64,000 nucleotides of DNA from Microbacterium gorillae (lineage in GTDB: Bacteria; Actinomycetota; Actinomycetes; Actinomycetales; Microbacteriaceae): contig NZ_LN648875.1 of NCBI RefSeq assembly GCF_000826185.2, positions 186,001 through 250,000 on the forward strand. The letters are read 5' to 3'. Numbering within the stretch: position 1 is the stretch's first letter; each line of letters begins with the position of its first letter. The notes beneath the pieces were generated by a model. That model saw only the letters and a program-made list of their open reading frames with translations. It searched no databases and was not told the DNA's origin. The position numbers and the translations under genes are program-made. This document shows positions 27,192 to 35,587 of this stretch, piece after piece.

Positions 27192-27226
27192 CCCGCCCGG
27201 ACCCCGCACGACGGGGGCCGGGCGGG
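27192..27226 (+). terminator. Intercistronic hairpin between pstS and pstC
   Basis: CCCGCCCGG and CCCCG pair with CGGGG and CCGGGCGGG around a 5-base loop, with one mismatch. There is no U-run. It lies 8 bases past the pstS stop and 30 before pstC, so it may be an attenuator or an mRNA 3'-end protector rather than a full terminator. Confidence 0.55.
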
Positions 27227-27255
27227 TCGTATCCCGAAAACATGAAGGACATTCG

Positions 27256-28206
27256 GTGACCTCGACCACAGCCCCCGCGACGCCGGCCGGCAAGGCCAAG
27301 ATCCGTCTCGGCGATCGTGTCTTCTCCACGACCACCGTCGTCTCCGGTGCGCTGATCCTCGCGATCCTCGCCGCGGTCGCCCTGTTCCTGATCGTGCAGT
27401 CGATTCCGGCGATCCTGGCCGGTCCCGGCGAACTGCCCAACGACGCGAGCAACTTCTGGGTGTACGTCTGGCCCCTGGTGTTCGGCACCATCTGGGCCGC
27501 GTTCCTGGCCCTCCTGATGGCCACGCCGCTGTCCATCGGCATCGCGCTGTTCATCTCGCACTACGCGCCGCGCCGCATCGCGCAGGTGCTCGGCTACATC
27601 ATCGATCTGCTCGCCGCGGTGCCGTCGGTCGTCTTCGGCCTCTGGGGCATCACCACGCTCGGTCCGTTCGTCGCCCCGCTGTACGCCTGGCTCGCCGAGC
27701 ACGTGGGCTGGTTCCCCCTGTTCACCGGACCCGCCTCCGGCACCGGCAAGACCATCCTCACGGCGGCCATCGTGCTGGCCGTCATGGTCATCCCGATCAT
27801 GACGGCGATCTGCCGCGAGGTCTTCCTGCAGACGCCGCGGTTGCACGAGGAAGCCGCTCTGGCCCTCGGCGCCACCCGCTGGGAGATGGTGAAGATGGCC
27901 GTGCTGCCCTTCGCCCGCAGCGGCATGGTGTCCGCCATCATGCTCGGGCTCGGCCGCGCGCTCGGCGAGACCCTCGCGATCGCGATGGTCCTCTCCCCCG
28001 CCTTCGTGGTGAAGTTCGCGGTGCTGCAGGCGCAGAGCCCGAACACCATCGCCGCCAACATCGCCCTGCAGTTCCCCGAGGCCACCGGAATCTCCGTGAA
28101 CGCGCTGGTCGCCTCCGGCCTGGTGCTGTTCGTGGTGACGCTGCTGGTGAACATGCTCGCCCGCGCCATCGTCAACCGCCGCAAGGCCTTCTCGGGAGCG
28201 AACTGA
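27256..28206 (+). CDS. pstC: Phosphate ABC importer permease PstC
   Basis: This 316-residue membrane protein has about six helices. The start is GTG at 27256, eight bases after GAAGGAC; an in-frame ATG at 27181 lies within the pstS end and hairpin. Helix one is near TTTVVSGALILAILAAVALF. The PstC-family segment AAVPSVVFGLWGITTLGPFV and the cytoplasmic EAA loop EEAALALGATRWEMVKMAVL are present, as is GLGRALGETLAIAMVL. It forms the phosphate channel with PstA, whose gene overlaps by one base. Confidence 0.96.
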   Translation: MTSTTAPATPAGKAKIRLGDRVFSTTTVVSGALILAILAAVALFLIVQSIPAILAGPGELPNDASNFWVYVWPLVFGTIWAAFLALLMATPLSIGIALFISHYAPRRIAQVLGYIIDLLAAVPSVVFGLWGITTLGPFVAPLYAWLAEHVGWFPLFTGPASGTGKTILTAAIVLAVMVIPIMTAICREVFLQTPRLHEEAALALGATRWEMVKMAVLPFARSGMVSAIMLGLGRALGETLAIAMVLSPAFVVKFAVLQAQSPNTIAANIALQFPEATGISVNALVASGLVLFVVTLLVNMLARAIVNRRKAFSGAN

Positions 28207-29300
28207 TGACCGTCACGCTGGAGGCCCCCTCCGCCCCGACGCGCAGCGTCTCACTCACCGCGGGACAGCTGCCGAAGTGGTCCCCCTGGGCGCTGCTGGT
28301 CGGCTGCTGGATCGCCGCCGGTGCGGTGTTCGCGATCGTGCAGGCGACGAGCGGCTCGGACTCGTTCAACCTCGTCGGCACGCTGTTCTTCGGAACCCTC
28401 GTCTTCGACGTGCTGCTGTTCGCGCTGTCCTGGATCGTGGAGGGCTCCCGGCGGGCGAAGGACCGGCTGGTGACCTCGCTGGTCGCGACCGCCTTCATCG
28501 TCGCGCTGCTGCCCCTGGTGTCCCTGGGCTGGACGGTCATCGTCAACGGCGTCGGCCGCTTCGACATGGCGTTCTTCACGGAGTCGATGCGCAATGTGAT
28601 CGGTGACGGCGGCGGCGCCCTGCACGCGATCACGGGAACCGTCATCGTCACCCTGCTCGCCGCGGTGATCTCCATTCCGATCGGCCTGCTCACCTCGATC
28701 TACCTCGTCGAATACGGCCGGGGCGCGCTCGCGAGGGGCATCACGTTCTTCGTCGACGTCATGACCGGCATCCCGTCCATCGTCGCGGGTCTGTTCGTCT
28801 ACGCACTGTTCGCTCTCATCGCCGGACCCGCGGTGCGCAACGGCTTCATGGGAGCGGTCGCGCTGTCCGTCCTGATGATCCCGGTCGTGGTGCGTTCCAG
28901 CGAGGAGATCCTGCGCCTGGTCCCGAACGAGCTGCGCGAGGCGTCGTACGCTCTCGGTGTGCCGAAGTGGCTGACCGTGCTGAAGATCGTGCTGCCCACA
29001 TCGCTGGCGGGCATCACCACCGGTGTCATGCTCGCGATCGCGCGGGTGATCGGTGAGACGGCACCGCTGCTGATCGTCGCGGGCTTCACGACGAGCATGA
29101 ACTACAACGCCTTCAGCGAGCGCATGATGACTCTGCCGGTGTTCGTGTACACGCAGTACTCCCAGGCCGCCGGTGCGTCCGCCGATGCGCAGATCGCCCG
29201 TGCCTGGGCGGCCGCCCTCACTCTGATCATCATCGTGATGCTGCTGAACCTCGTCGGTCGCGCCATCGCGAAGATCTTCGCCCCGAAGTACGGCCGCTGA
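28206..29300 (+). CDS. pstA: Phosphate ABC importer permease PstA
   Basis: This 364-residue membrane protein is longer than typical PstA because of an N-terminal extension with three extra hydrophobic helices (about residues 25-115). The core has the PstA signature [20 protein letters not shown] and the EAA loop [20 protein letters not shown] near residues 243-262. [13 protein letters not shown] follows. The ATG overlaps the pstC stop (TGATG). It is the second half of the phosphate channel. The extended N-terminus appears in several actinobacterial PstA proteins, though I judge this from memory only. Confidence 0.95.
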   Translation: MTVTLEAPSAPTRSVSLTAGQLPKWSPWALLVGCWIAAGAVFAIVQATSGSDSFNLVGTLFFGTLVFDVLLFALSWIVEGSRRAKDRLVTSLVATAFIVALLPLVSLGWTVIVNGVGRFDMAFFTESMRNVIGDGGGALHAITGTVIVTLLAAVISIPIGLLTSIYLVEYGRGALARGITFFVDVMTGIPSIVAGLFVYALFALIAGPAVRNGFMGAVALSVLMIPVVVRSSEEILRLVPNELREASYALGVPKWLTVLKIVLPTSLAGITTGVMLAIARVIGETAPLLIVAGFTTSMNYNAFSERMMTLPVFVYTQYSQAAGASADAQIARAWAAALTLIIIVMLLNLVGRAIAKIFAPKYGR

Positions 29301-29319
29301 GCCGGAGACAAAGGAAATC

Positions 29320-30099
29320 ATGTCCAAGAGCATCGACGTCAACGACCTGAACGTGTACTACGGCGACTTCCTCGCCGTCGAGGGCGTGTCCATCAACATC
29401 GAGCCGCGCTCGGTGACGGCGTTCATCGGTCCGTCCGGCTGCGGCAAGTCGACCTTCCTGCGCACGCTGAACCGCATGCACGAGGTCATCCCCGGCGCGC
29501 ACGTGAAGGGCGAGGTGCTGCTGGACGGCGCGAACCTCTACGCCCCCGGCGTTGACCCGGTGATGGTCCGACGCCAGGTCGGCATGGTGTTCCAGCGCCC
29601 GAACCCGTTCCCCACGATGTCCATCCGCGAGAACGTGCTGGCGGGCGTGAAGCTCAACAACCGCCGGATGTCCCGCAGCGACCAGGACGCGCTCGTGGAG
29701 GGCTCGCTCACCGGCGCGAACCTGTGGAACGAGGTCAAGGACCGCCTCGACAAGCCCGGCTCCGGTCTGTCCGGCGGTCAGCAGCAGCGGCTGTGCATCG
29801 CCCGCGCCATCGCGGTGTCCCCGGACGTGCTGCTGATGGACGAGCCGTGCTCCGCGCTCGACCCGATCTCCACGTACGCGATCGAGGAACTGATCGGCGA
29901 GCTGAAGAACCAATACACGGTCGTGATCGTCACGCACAACATGCAGCAGGCGTCCCGCGTGTCGGACAAGACCGCGTTCTTCAACATCGCCGGCACCGGC
30001 AAGCCCGGCAAGCTCATCGAGTACGACGACACGACGACGATCTTCACCACCCCGTCCGTGCAGGCCACCGAGGACTACGTCTCCGGCCGCTTCGGCTGA
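29320..30099 (+). CDS. pstB: Phosphate ABC importer ATP-binding protein PstB
   Basis: This 259-residue ATPase has Walker [18 protein letters not shown], the ABC signature [15 protein letters not shown], Walker [15 protein letters not shown] and the H-loop His in [15 protein letters not shown]. It energises PstCA and, with PhoU, signals phosphate status. AAAGGAAATC precedes the ATG, 19 bases after pstA. It is the last gene of the operon and is followed by a hairpin. It is the only transport ATPase in the window. Confidence 0.97.
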   Translation: MSKSIDVNDLNVYYGDFLAVEGVSINIEPRSVTAFIGPSGCGKSTFLRTLNRMHEVIPGAHVKGEVLLDGANLYAPGVDPVMVRRQVGMVFQRPNPFPTMSIRENVLAGVKLNNRRMSRSDQDALVEGSLTGANLWNEVKDRLDKPGSGLSGGQQQRLCIARAIAVSPDVLLMDEPCSALDPISTYAIEELIGELKNQYTVVIVTHNMQQASRVSDKTAFFNIAGTGKPGKLIEYDDTTTIFTTPSVQATEDYVSGRFG

Positions 30100-30156
30100 T
30101 CTTCGCCGACAGCCCCCACCCCTTCCCGCCCTCTCGGGCACAGGGGCGGGGCACCG

Positions 30157-30200
30157 GCACGACACGCCGCAGCTGATCTCTCAGCCGCGGCGTGTCGTGC
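30157..30200 (+). terminator. Terminator after the pst operon
   Basis: GCACGACACGCCGC (30157-30170) pairs perfectly with GCGGCGTGTCGTGC (30187-30200); a GCTGA/TCAGC pairing extends the stem inside the loop. It lies 58 bases past the pstB stop. Confidence 0.75.
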
Positions 30201-30366
30201 TGACCTCCCAGCCGCGGCGGGCCGCCGTCCACCCCCGCCGCCGTGTCAGCGGGTCACGGAGACGGGGCACGTGGCGTGGCTCGTCCCCAGGGGCGGCGGG
30301 CGGCGGGTTGTTCGGCTCCGGGGGCGACCGGCTGAGGCGGACATCGTGGGCCGCGAGGCTGACGGT

Positions 30367-31173
30367 ATGTGTGAGCACGAAGGCGATCGGGTTTGGCGAT
30401 ACCGTGACCTGCGTCGGGCGGGACTGACGCGCGGCGCGATCACCCTCTCTGTCGCGGCGGGGAGCCTGGTCCACCTCCGGCGCGGTGTGTACGCGTCCGC
30501 CGGGAGCTGCGCGGACGTTCGTGACGCGGCCCTGCACGGGGGCACCCTGACGTGCGTCACCGCCGCGCGGCATCTCGGGCTGTGGGTGTTGGAGGATTCG
30601 GCGCCGCACGTCTGGGTCCGCGGTCACGGCCACGCTCGCGAGCACGACGCCTGCGTCTGCGTCGCGCATTGGGACGGGGATGCACCCCGCCCCTTCCTCG
30701 GTCGGCCGACGCTCGTCCAGGTGCTCGCACAGATCCTCGTCTGCCGAGGCCCCGAAGACTTCTTCGTCGCCCTGGAATCGGCGCTCCGCCAGGGGCGGCT
30801 CACGGCTGCTGAACAGCGTCAGCTCTCGCGCACCGTGGACGCGGTCGGTCGCGATCTCATTGATTTCGCCCGCCGCGACGCCGACAGCGGCCTGGAGTCA
30901 CTCGTCCGCCTGCGACTGCGCCACCTCGGCCTGCCGATCACGACGCAGGCTTCCATCACCGGCGTCGGCCGCGTGGACCTTCTCATCGACGGCCGGCTCA
31001 TCGTGGAGATCGACGGCAAGCTCGGCCACTCCGATCCCCGCTCCCGACACCGCGATCTCCAGCGCGACGCCACGGCCGCGATCTGGGGTCTGCGCACCCT
31101 CCGGTTCGACTACGCGATGGTGATCCACGACTGGCCGACAGTCGAGCACACCATCCTTGCGGCCCTGGCCTGA
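30367..31173 (+). CDS. DUF559 (Vsr-like fold) protein with N-terminal AbiEi-like helix-turn-helix
   Basis: This 268-residue protein has an N-terminal segment WRYRDLRRAGLTRGAITL followed by LVHLRRGVYA, the winged-helix type seen in AbiEi antitoxin-like proteins. The C-terminal domain (about 175-268) has the DUF559 nuclease-fold pattern GRVDLLIDGRLIVEIDGKLG, with an Asp and a Glu-x-Asp-Gly-Lys motif, and WGLRTLRFDYAMV. Such proteins are common singletons in actinobacteria; nuclease activity is inferred from fold only. No partner toxin gene is adjacent. The ATG at 30367 is chosen; a frame from 30271 is possible. The last codons are repeated downstream in a suspect duplication. Confidence 0.8.
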   Translation: MCEHEGDRVWRYRDLRRAGLTRGAITLSVAAGSLVHLRRGVYASAGSCADVRDAALHGGTLTCVTAARHLGLWVLEDSAPHVWVRGHGHAREHDACVCVAHWDGDAPRPFLGRPTLVQVLAQILVCRGPEDFFVALESALRQGRLTAAEQRQLSRTVDAVGRDLIDFARRDADSGLESLVRLRLRHLGLPITTQASITGVGRVDLLIDGRLIVEIDGKLGHSDPRSRHRDLQRDATAAIWGLRTLRFDYAMVIHDWPTVEHTILAALA

Positions 31174-31512
31174 CGACACGGTGCCGGCGCCGCGAGCCGC
31201 CGAGCACAGCGGCGGGGGGGGGCGGGGGCAACCCCCCCCCCCGCGCCGGGGACCCCCCGGGGCGGGCGGCAGCCCCCCCCCCCTGCTTGGGGGCTCGCAC
31301 ATAGGGGGACTTTACCTGCGGGTGGGAGTAGCGGTGTGGGCCGACAGTCGAGCACCCCATCCTGGCGGCCCTGGCCTGACGACACGGTGCCGGCGCCGCG
31401 AGCCGCCGAGCACAGCGGCGGGGCTCGCGGGCAACACGCCGCTCCCGAGGCCGGGACACCCGGCGTGTCGGGCGGCAGCCCCGCCGCTGTGCATGGGCCC
31501 GCGAGCTGGGGG
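31100..31512. repeat. Imperfect duplication of a gene end plus hairpin; probable assembly fault
   Basis: The only stretch over 300 bases without a gene is 31174-31512. It repeats the end of the DUF559 gene: an almost identical segment starting CCGACAGTCGAGCAC occurs at 31134 and again at 31341, each running through the stop codon into the same hairpin arm. In copy one the hairpin decays into G and C runs (31211-31285). Copy two is preceded by a corrupted version of the coding sequence. This looks like low-quality read ends joined across a strong palindrome rather than a biological repeat. Confidence 0.7.
31410..31492. terminator. Large nested inverted repeat (terminator)
   Basis: GCACAGCGGCGGGGCT (31410-31425) is perfectly complementary to 31477-31492. 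A second pair, ACACGCCG/CGGCGTGT (31434-31441, 31461-31468), nests inside. It lies between the convergent DUF559 and class IV aminotransferase genes and is probably their shared terminator. Confidence 0.7.
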
Positions 31513-32397
31513 TCAGTCGCGCGGGGTCAGGAGGTAGCGGTTGAGGTCCGCGGTCAGGGCATCATCCACCGGCAGCTCGGTGCCGTCCACCGCTGTGATC
31601 GGCGCGGCGAGGCGGACCGAGGAAACGAGCCACGCCGCATCCGCCTCTGCCAGTGCCGTCGCCGGCAGCTGCTCGTAGGCCACGGAGTGTCCCTGCGATT
31701 CCAGGAAGGCGAACACGCTGATCTGGGTCGTGCCGTGGAGAATTCCGGCTCCCGGTTCCGGCGTCACGAAACGGTCCCCCATGCGCAGCACGACGGACGC
31801 CGTCGGCGCCTCCAGCAGGACCCCGTCAGAGGTGACGAAGACGGCATCGTCCGCGCCGCGCTTGTGCGCCTCTCGGATCGCGGCCATGTTCACCGCGTAC
31901 GACAGCGTCTTCGCCCCGAGCAGGAGCCACGGCGCGCGCGCCGGCGCGCCGCTGTCCATTCCGCGGTCCAGCGTCACGACGGTGACGCCCTCGGTCCGGG
32001 CCAGGCTGAAATCGGCGGCGGCGGACACCGTGGCCCACGCCGTCGGCGTCGGCCCGTGCTCGACGCCCCGACTGAGGATGAGCTTGATCACGCTCTCCCC
32101 GGTCGGGCACTCGCGTGCCGCGCGATCGATCGCCTGACGCCACTGCACCGGGTTCGGCTCCGGCAGGTCGCACAGCTGCGCGGAGTGGGCGAGACGCTCG
32201 AGGTGTGGACCGACCTCCTGCGCGTGCCCGTCCACGACACCGATGGATTCGAAGATCCCATCGCCGCGTTGCGTGCTCAACTCGCCGACGGACAGGGCCG
32301 GTGCAGACGGGTCCGTCGGTGTGAACGTCGCGGCGAAGTCGTCCCGAAGTTCATCGGCGGAGGCGGGATCGATGAGCAGAGCGAAGCGCGTCGTCAT
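31513..32397 (-). CDS. Class IV PLP aminotransferase (aminodeoxychorismate lyase/BCAT-like)
   Basis: This 294-residue enzyme has fold type IV. The PLP lysine is in LLGAKTLSYAVNMAAIREAH (about residue 158). The substrate and cofactor phosphate region includes DDAVFVTSDGVLLEAPTASV and the C-terminal ILHGTTQISVFAFL. It resembles PabC/Rv0812-like proteins, so 4-amino-4-deoxychorismate lyase (folate synthesis) is the leading guess, with D-amino-acid or branched-chain transaminase as alternatives. TAGGCT lies 6 bases before the ATG, suggesting a leaderless message. Confidence 0.87.
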   Translation of the reverse strand: MTTRFALLIDPASADELRDDFAATFTPTDPSAPALSVGELSTQRGDGIFESIGVVDGHAQEVGPHLERLAHSAQLCDLPEPNPVQWRQAIDRAARECPTGESVIKLILSRGVEHGPTPTAWATVSAAADFSLARTEGVTVVTLDRGMDSGAPARAPWLLLGAKTLSYAVNMAAIREAHKRGADDAVFVTSDGVLLEAPTASVVLRMGDRFVTPEPGAGILHGTTQISVFAFLESQGHSVAYEQLPATALAEADAAWLVSSVRLAAPITAVDGTELPVDDALTADLNRYLLTPRD

Positions 32398-32436
32398 CCC
32401 TCGAGCCTAGGGCTCACGAGGCCGGAAACGGAAAGA

Positions 32437-32514
32437 CCGGGCCGCAGAGAACGCCTCTCGGCGGAAGGCCGCTCGCAGCGGCAGAATTTGGAGCCCGGGG
32501 TTACTGCGGCCCGG
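32437..32514. ncRNA. Candidate structured element (multibranched hairpin), strand unknown
   Basis: An 11-bp perfect outer stem (CCGGGCCGCAG 32437-32447 with CTGCGGCCCGG 32504-32514) encloses two smaller hairpins: CGCC-TCTC-GGCG (32452-32463) and GCCGCT-CGC-AGCGGC (32468-32482). It sits between two divergent genes whose -10 boxes (32404-32409 and 32618-32623) face outward, so it should be in neither 5' leader. It does not fold as a standard tRNA and I match it to no riboswitch. It could be an independent small RNA or a DNA structural element. Confidence 0.4.
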
Positions 32515-32629
32515 CCATCCGAGTCTAACGCGGACGGCGCCACCGGATATTCCCACGGGCATCGCCCGCCCCACGGCAACCGGGGGAAACGTCCCGCCGG
32601 TGAGCCTCTGCGGGCGGTACGCTCGGAAC

Positions 32630-33832
32630 GTGACTGAGCGCGCCCCCGTTTCCCGCAAGCTGTCCGCCATCGCCGAATCCGCGACCCTCAAGGTCGATGC
32701 CAAGGCCAAATCGCTGCAGGCGGCCGGGCGGCCGGTGATCTCCTACGCCGCCGGCGAGCCGGACTTCGCCACACCGCCGTTCGTCGTGGACGCGGCCGCG
32801 GCCGCGTTGAGCGACCCGAAGAACTTCCGGTACACCCCGGCGGCCGGGCTCCCGGTCCTGCGTGAGGCGATCGCCGCGAAGACTCTCCGCGACTCCGGAC
32901 TCGAGGTGGACATCAGCCGCATCATCGTGACCAACGGTGGTAAGCAGGCCGTGTACCAGGCCTTCCAGGCCGTGGTGAATCCCGGTGACGAGGTGCTGCT
33001 GCCGGCGCCGTACTGGACGACCTACCCGGAGGCGATCAAGCTCGCCGACGGTGTGCCGGTCGAGGTCTTCGCCGGGTCCGCCCAGGAGTACAAGGTCACC
33101 GTCGAGCAGCTGGAAGCCGCCCGCACCGAGAAGACCACGGTGCTCGTCTTCGTCTCGCCGTCCAACCCCACCGGCGCCGTCTACACGCCGGAGGAGACCG
33201 AAGCCATCGGCCGGTGGGCGCTGGAGCACGGCATCTGGGTCATCACCGATGAGATCTACCAGAACCTGACCTACGACGGCGTCCGCGCCGTGTCCATCGT
33301 CGAGGCCGTGCCGGAACTCGCTGAGCAGACCATCCTCGTCAACGGTGTCGCCAAGACGTACGCGATGACCGGCTGGCGCGTGGGGTGGATGGTCGGTCCC
33401 GCAGACGCCATCAAGGTCGCCGGCAACCTCCAGTCGCACCTGTCCAGCAACGTGAACAACATCGCGCAGATCGCCGCCGCCGCCGCGCTGAACGGGCCGC
33501 AGGACGCCGCCGAGGAGTTCCGGCAGGCGTTCGACCGTCGCCGGAAGCTGATCGTCGGCGAGCTGTCGAAGATCGCCGGCTTCACCGTCCCCACCCCGCA
33601 GGGCGCCTTCTACGTCTACCCGGACGTGACCGGCGTCCTCGGGCGGACCTGGCGTGGCCGGACCCCGACCACCAGCCTGGAGTTGGCGGATCTCATCCTC
33701 GAGGAAGTCGAGGTCGCCGTGGTTCCCGGTGAGGCCTTCGGCCCGTCCGGCTTCCTGCGTCTGTCGTACGCGCTCGGCGACGAGGCGCTGCTGGAGGGCG
33801 TCCGCCGCCTGCAGGAGCTGTTCTCGGCCTGA
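32630..33832 (+). CDS. aspC: Class I/II PLP aminotransferase (aspartate aminotransferase-like)
   Basis: This 400-residue fold type I transaminase carries the PLP lysine in [17 protein letters not shown] (about residue 235), the Asn/Pro signature [12 protein letters not shown] and [11 protein letters not shown]. It likely moves amino groups between aspartate or similar amino acids and 2-oxoglutarate. The GTG at 32630 is exactly 6 bases after TACGCT (32618-32623), the leaderless layout; a frame from 32600 is rejected on that basis. A perfect hairpin terminator follows. The strong match to bacterial AspC proteins makes the family certain; the preferred substrate is inferred. Confidence 0.92.
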   Translation: MTERAPVSRKLSAIAESATLKVDAKAKSLQAAGRPVISYAAGEPDFATPPFVVDAAAAALSDPKNFRYTPAAGLPVLREAIAAKTLRDSGLEVDISRIIVTNGGKQAVYQAFQAVVNPGDEVLLPAPYWTTYPEAIKLADGVPVEVFAGSAQEYKVTVEQLEAARTEKTTVLVFVSPSNPTGAVYTPEETEAIGRWALEHGIWVITDEIYQNLTYDGVRAVSIVEAVPELAEQTILVNGVAKTYAMTGWRVGWMVGPADAIKVAGNLQSHLSSNVNNIAQIAAAAALNGPQDAAEEFRQAFDRRRKLIVGELSKIAGFTVPTPQGAFYVYPDVTGVLGRTWRGRTPTTSLELADLILEEVEVAVVPGEAFGPSGFLRLSYALGDEALLEGVRRLQELFSA

Positions 33833-33846
33833 GCACCAGCGCGATG

Positions 33847-33876
33847 AGCGGGTCCGGCGATCATGCCGGACCCGCT
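33847..33876. terminator. Hairpin terminator between aspC and protease gene
   Basis: AGCGGGTCCGGC (33847-33858) pairs perfectly with GCCGGACCCGCT (33865-33876) around a 6-base loop, followed by CTCCCGTTTC. It is shared by two convergent genes. Confidence 0.88.
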
Positions 33877-33884
33877 CTCCCGTT

Positions 33885-35435
33885 TCAGGGCGCGTCCAGG
33901 GGGATCCGTGTGACCGGACTGGCGTTTCCGGCGACGTCCAGCGCCATCACGCAGTACACGGCGGGCAGCTCGGCGGCGGGGATGAACAGCGGAATGACCC
34001 GGTAGTCCGTGAATGTCGAGGGGTCGTCGCAGTCGGTGCTGTCCGGGTCACCCCACGTATACCGCGGCTGGGCGAGCTCGGGCGGCACGAGGTACGGGCG
34101 GATGATCACGCCCTCGTCCATCCGGTCGATGTGGGCTCCCGCGGCGAACACCGGAGGTGTGCGATCCACCTCGAAGATCACGGTGGCGGCACCGGCGAGG
34201 TCGTCTCCGCGGATCGCGCACAGCAGATACCACCCCTCCGTCGTCGGCAGGTCGACGGGCACGGACCGGCCGTCCGGCTCCCAGGAATTCGTCGCCTTCG
34301 GCAGCTGCACCGTCGCCGCCGACGCGTACGTGGACTTCTGCGTGCACTCGCGTCCGTCACCGAGCGGGACGAGCGCAGTCCGACTCGCGCCGGCGGTTTT
34401 CGCCACGAGGGTCACCGCCGGCGTCTGTCCGAAGGCATTCGGTTCATCGCCGCCCCGGAACGCGCCACCGCCGAGTTCCGCCCACACGCTCGTCAGCGGC
34501 AGCGGGCATTCACCCCCGGTGTGGAACCGACCGGTGGTGGGGTCGAAGCAGTGCCCGACGCCGGCCACCGACTGCGCATAGCTCGTCCGCGGCCGCATCA
34601 CCGTGACACCGTCTTCGCCGACCTCGCACGGCCGGTGCAGGGAACACGCCCCACCGAAGGCGGGGTCCGCACCCCAGGTGGTGGTGTTGATCATCGCCAC
34701 GATCGCTTCGGGCGCGCCGCTCTCGTTCATCCGCAGCAGCGGCGAGCCGCTGGAGCCCTGCACGATCCCGGGACAGTCGGTCGTCCACGCGTTGAACCAG
34801 ATCCACGTGCTCTCCAGCAGGGTGCGCTGCGGGCCGAGGGTGCAGTCGCCACGACGGAGCACCCAGTCCGCATCCGCCAGTCCTTCGACCGGGACACCGA
34901 CGTTGACGACCTCGGTGTTCGCGGTCGGCTCGGTCTCCACGATGCGCAGTGGGGCGACGCCCAGACGCTCGAGGTCCGCCAGCGTGGTGTTCAGGCGCAC
35001 GATCGCCGTGTCCGTGCGGTGCATGGTGAGATAGGCGATCTCGGCCACCTGCGCCTCGACGGTTCCGCCCTCGTTTCCCGCGGCGGCGAAGAACGTCGCC
35101 GTGCCGAAACCTTCCACCGCGGTGGCCGTCTCCTGCGAGGACCGGCCGATCCCTCCGGCGCAGTGACCGTTCGTCAGCACATAGGCGGGGCCCGTGGACA
35201 CCCCGGTGTCGATCAGCGTGCCGGTGCAGTTCGAACCGGCATTGAGCTCGACGACGGCGCTGAACGTGCCGAGATCCGCCAGCGGCAGCGGGTCGGCCGG
35301 GGTCGCGAGATAGGACGGGTCCACCTGGCCGGGCACCGCGGTCGGAGTGGCGGTGGGCGCCGGCTCGGGCGCACAGCCGCCGAGCGCGACGGCCAGCGCG
35401 GCGACGACGATGACGAGAACACGGCGGGTGCGCAC
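33885..35435 (-). CDS. Secreted chymotrypsin-fold (S1) serine protease lipoprotein
   Basis: This 516-residue protein has a signal peptide and lipobox ALGGC (Cys about 21), then a Pro/Thr-rich linker. The trypsin-like triad is visible: His in YVLTNGHCAGGIG, Asp in MHRTDTAIVRL and Ser in VQGSSGSPLLRM. After the catalytic part (about 50-300) come roughly 200 residues without known motifs, beta-rich, perhaps an Ig-like or substrate-binding region (TPPVFAAGAHIDRM onward). It should act on the outer face of the cell membrane. Several Cys pairs suggest disulfides. It is monocistronic, convergent with aspC. Confidence 0.85.
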   Translation of the reverse strand: MRTRRVLVIVVAALAVALGGCAPEPAPTATPTAVPGQVDPSYLATPADPLPLADLGTFSAVVELNAGSNCTGTLIDTGVSTGPAYVLTNGHCAGGIGRSSQETATAVEGFGTATFFAAAGNEGGTVEAQVAEIAYLTMHRTDTAIVRLNTTLADLERLGVAPLRIVETEPTANTEVVNVGVPVEGLADADWVLRRGDCTLGPQRTLLESTWIWFNAWTTDCPGIVQGSSGSPLLRMNESGAPEAIVAMINTTTWGADPAFGGACSLHRPCEVGEDGVTVMRPRTSYAQSVAGVGHCFDPTTGRFHTGGECPLPLTSVWAELGGGAFRGGDEPNAFGQTPAVTLVAKTAGASRTALVPLGDGRECTQKSTYASAATVQLPKATNSWEPDGRSVPVDLPTTEGWYLLCAIRGDDLAGAATVIFEVDRTPPVFAAGAHIDRMDEGVIIRPYLVPPELAQPRYTWGDPDSTDCDDPSTFTDYRVIPLFIPAAELPAVYCVMALDVAGNASPVTRIPLDAP

Positions 35436-35587
35436 GGAGCTCCGTTCCCGGCGCGTGGGGGGCCGCGCCTCCGCCAGGCTACGGCGCGCGCTCGGGACGC
35501 GTCACTCGCAGATCCACGCCGCCGACTACGCAGCCGTCCGTTCTTCGGCCGGCGCGGCCGGAACCGCGATCATGTGGGTGAGCGCGA

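Noticed and set aside
31174..31512. Biological tandem duplication or phase-variable poly-C tract
   Set aside because: Both inner edges of the duplication decay into homopolymers and corrupted coding sequence, which fits failed reads at a palindrome better than a real repeat.
32434..32516. tRNA-like gene between the two aminotransferases
   Set aside because: The outer stem is 11 bp, there is no TTCGANT loop and no 7-base anticodon loop in the right place, so it is kept only as an unassigned structured element.
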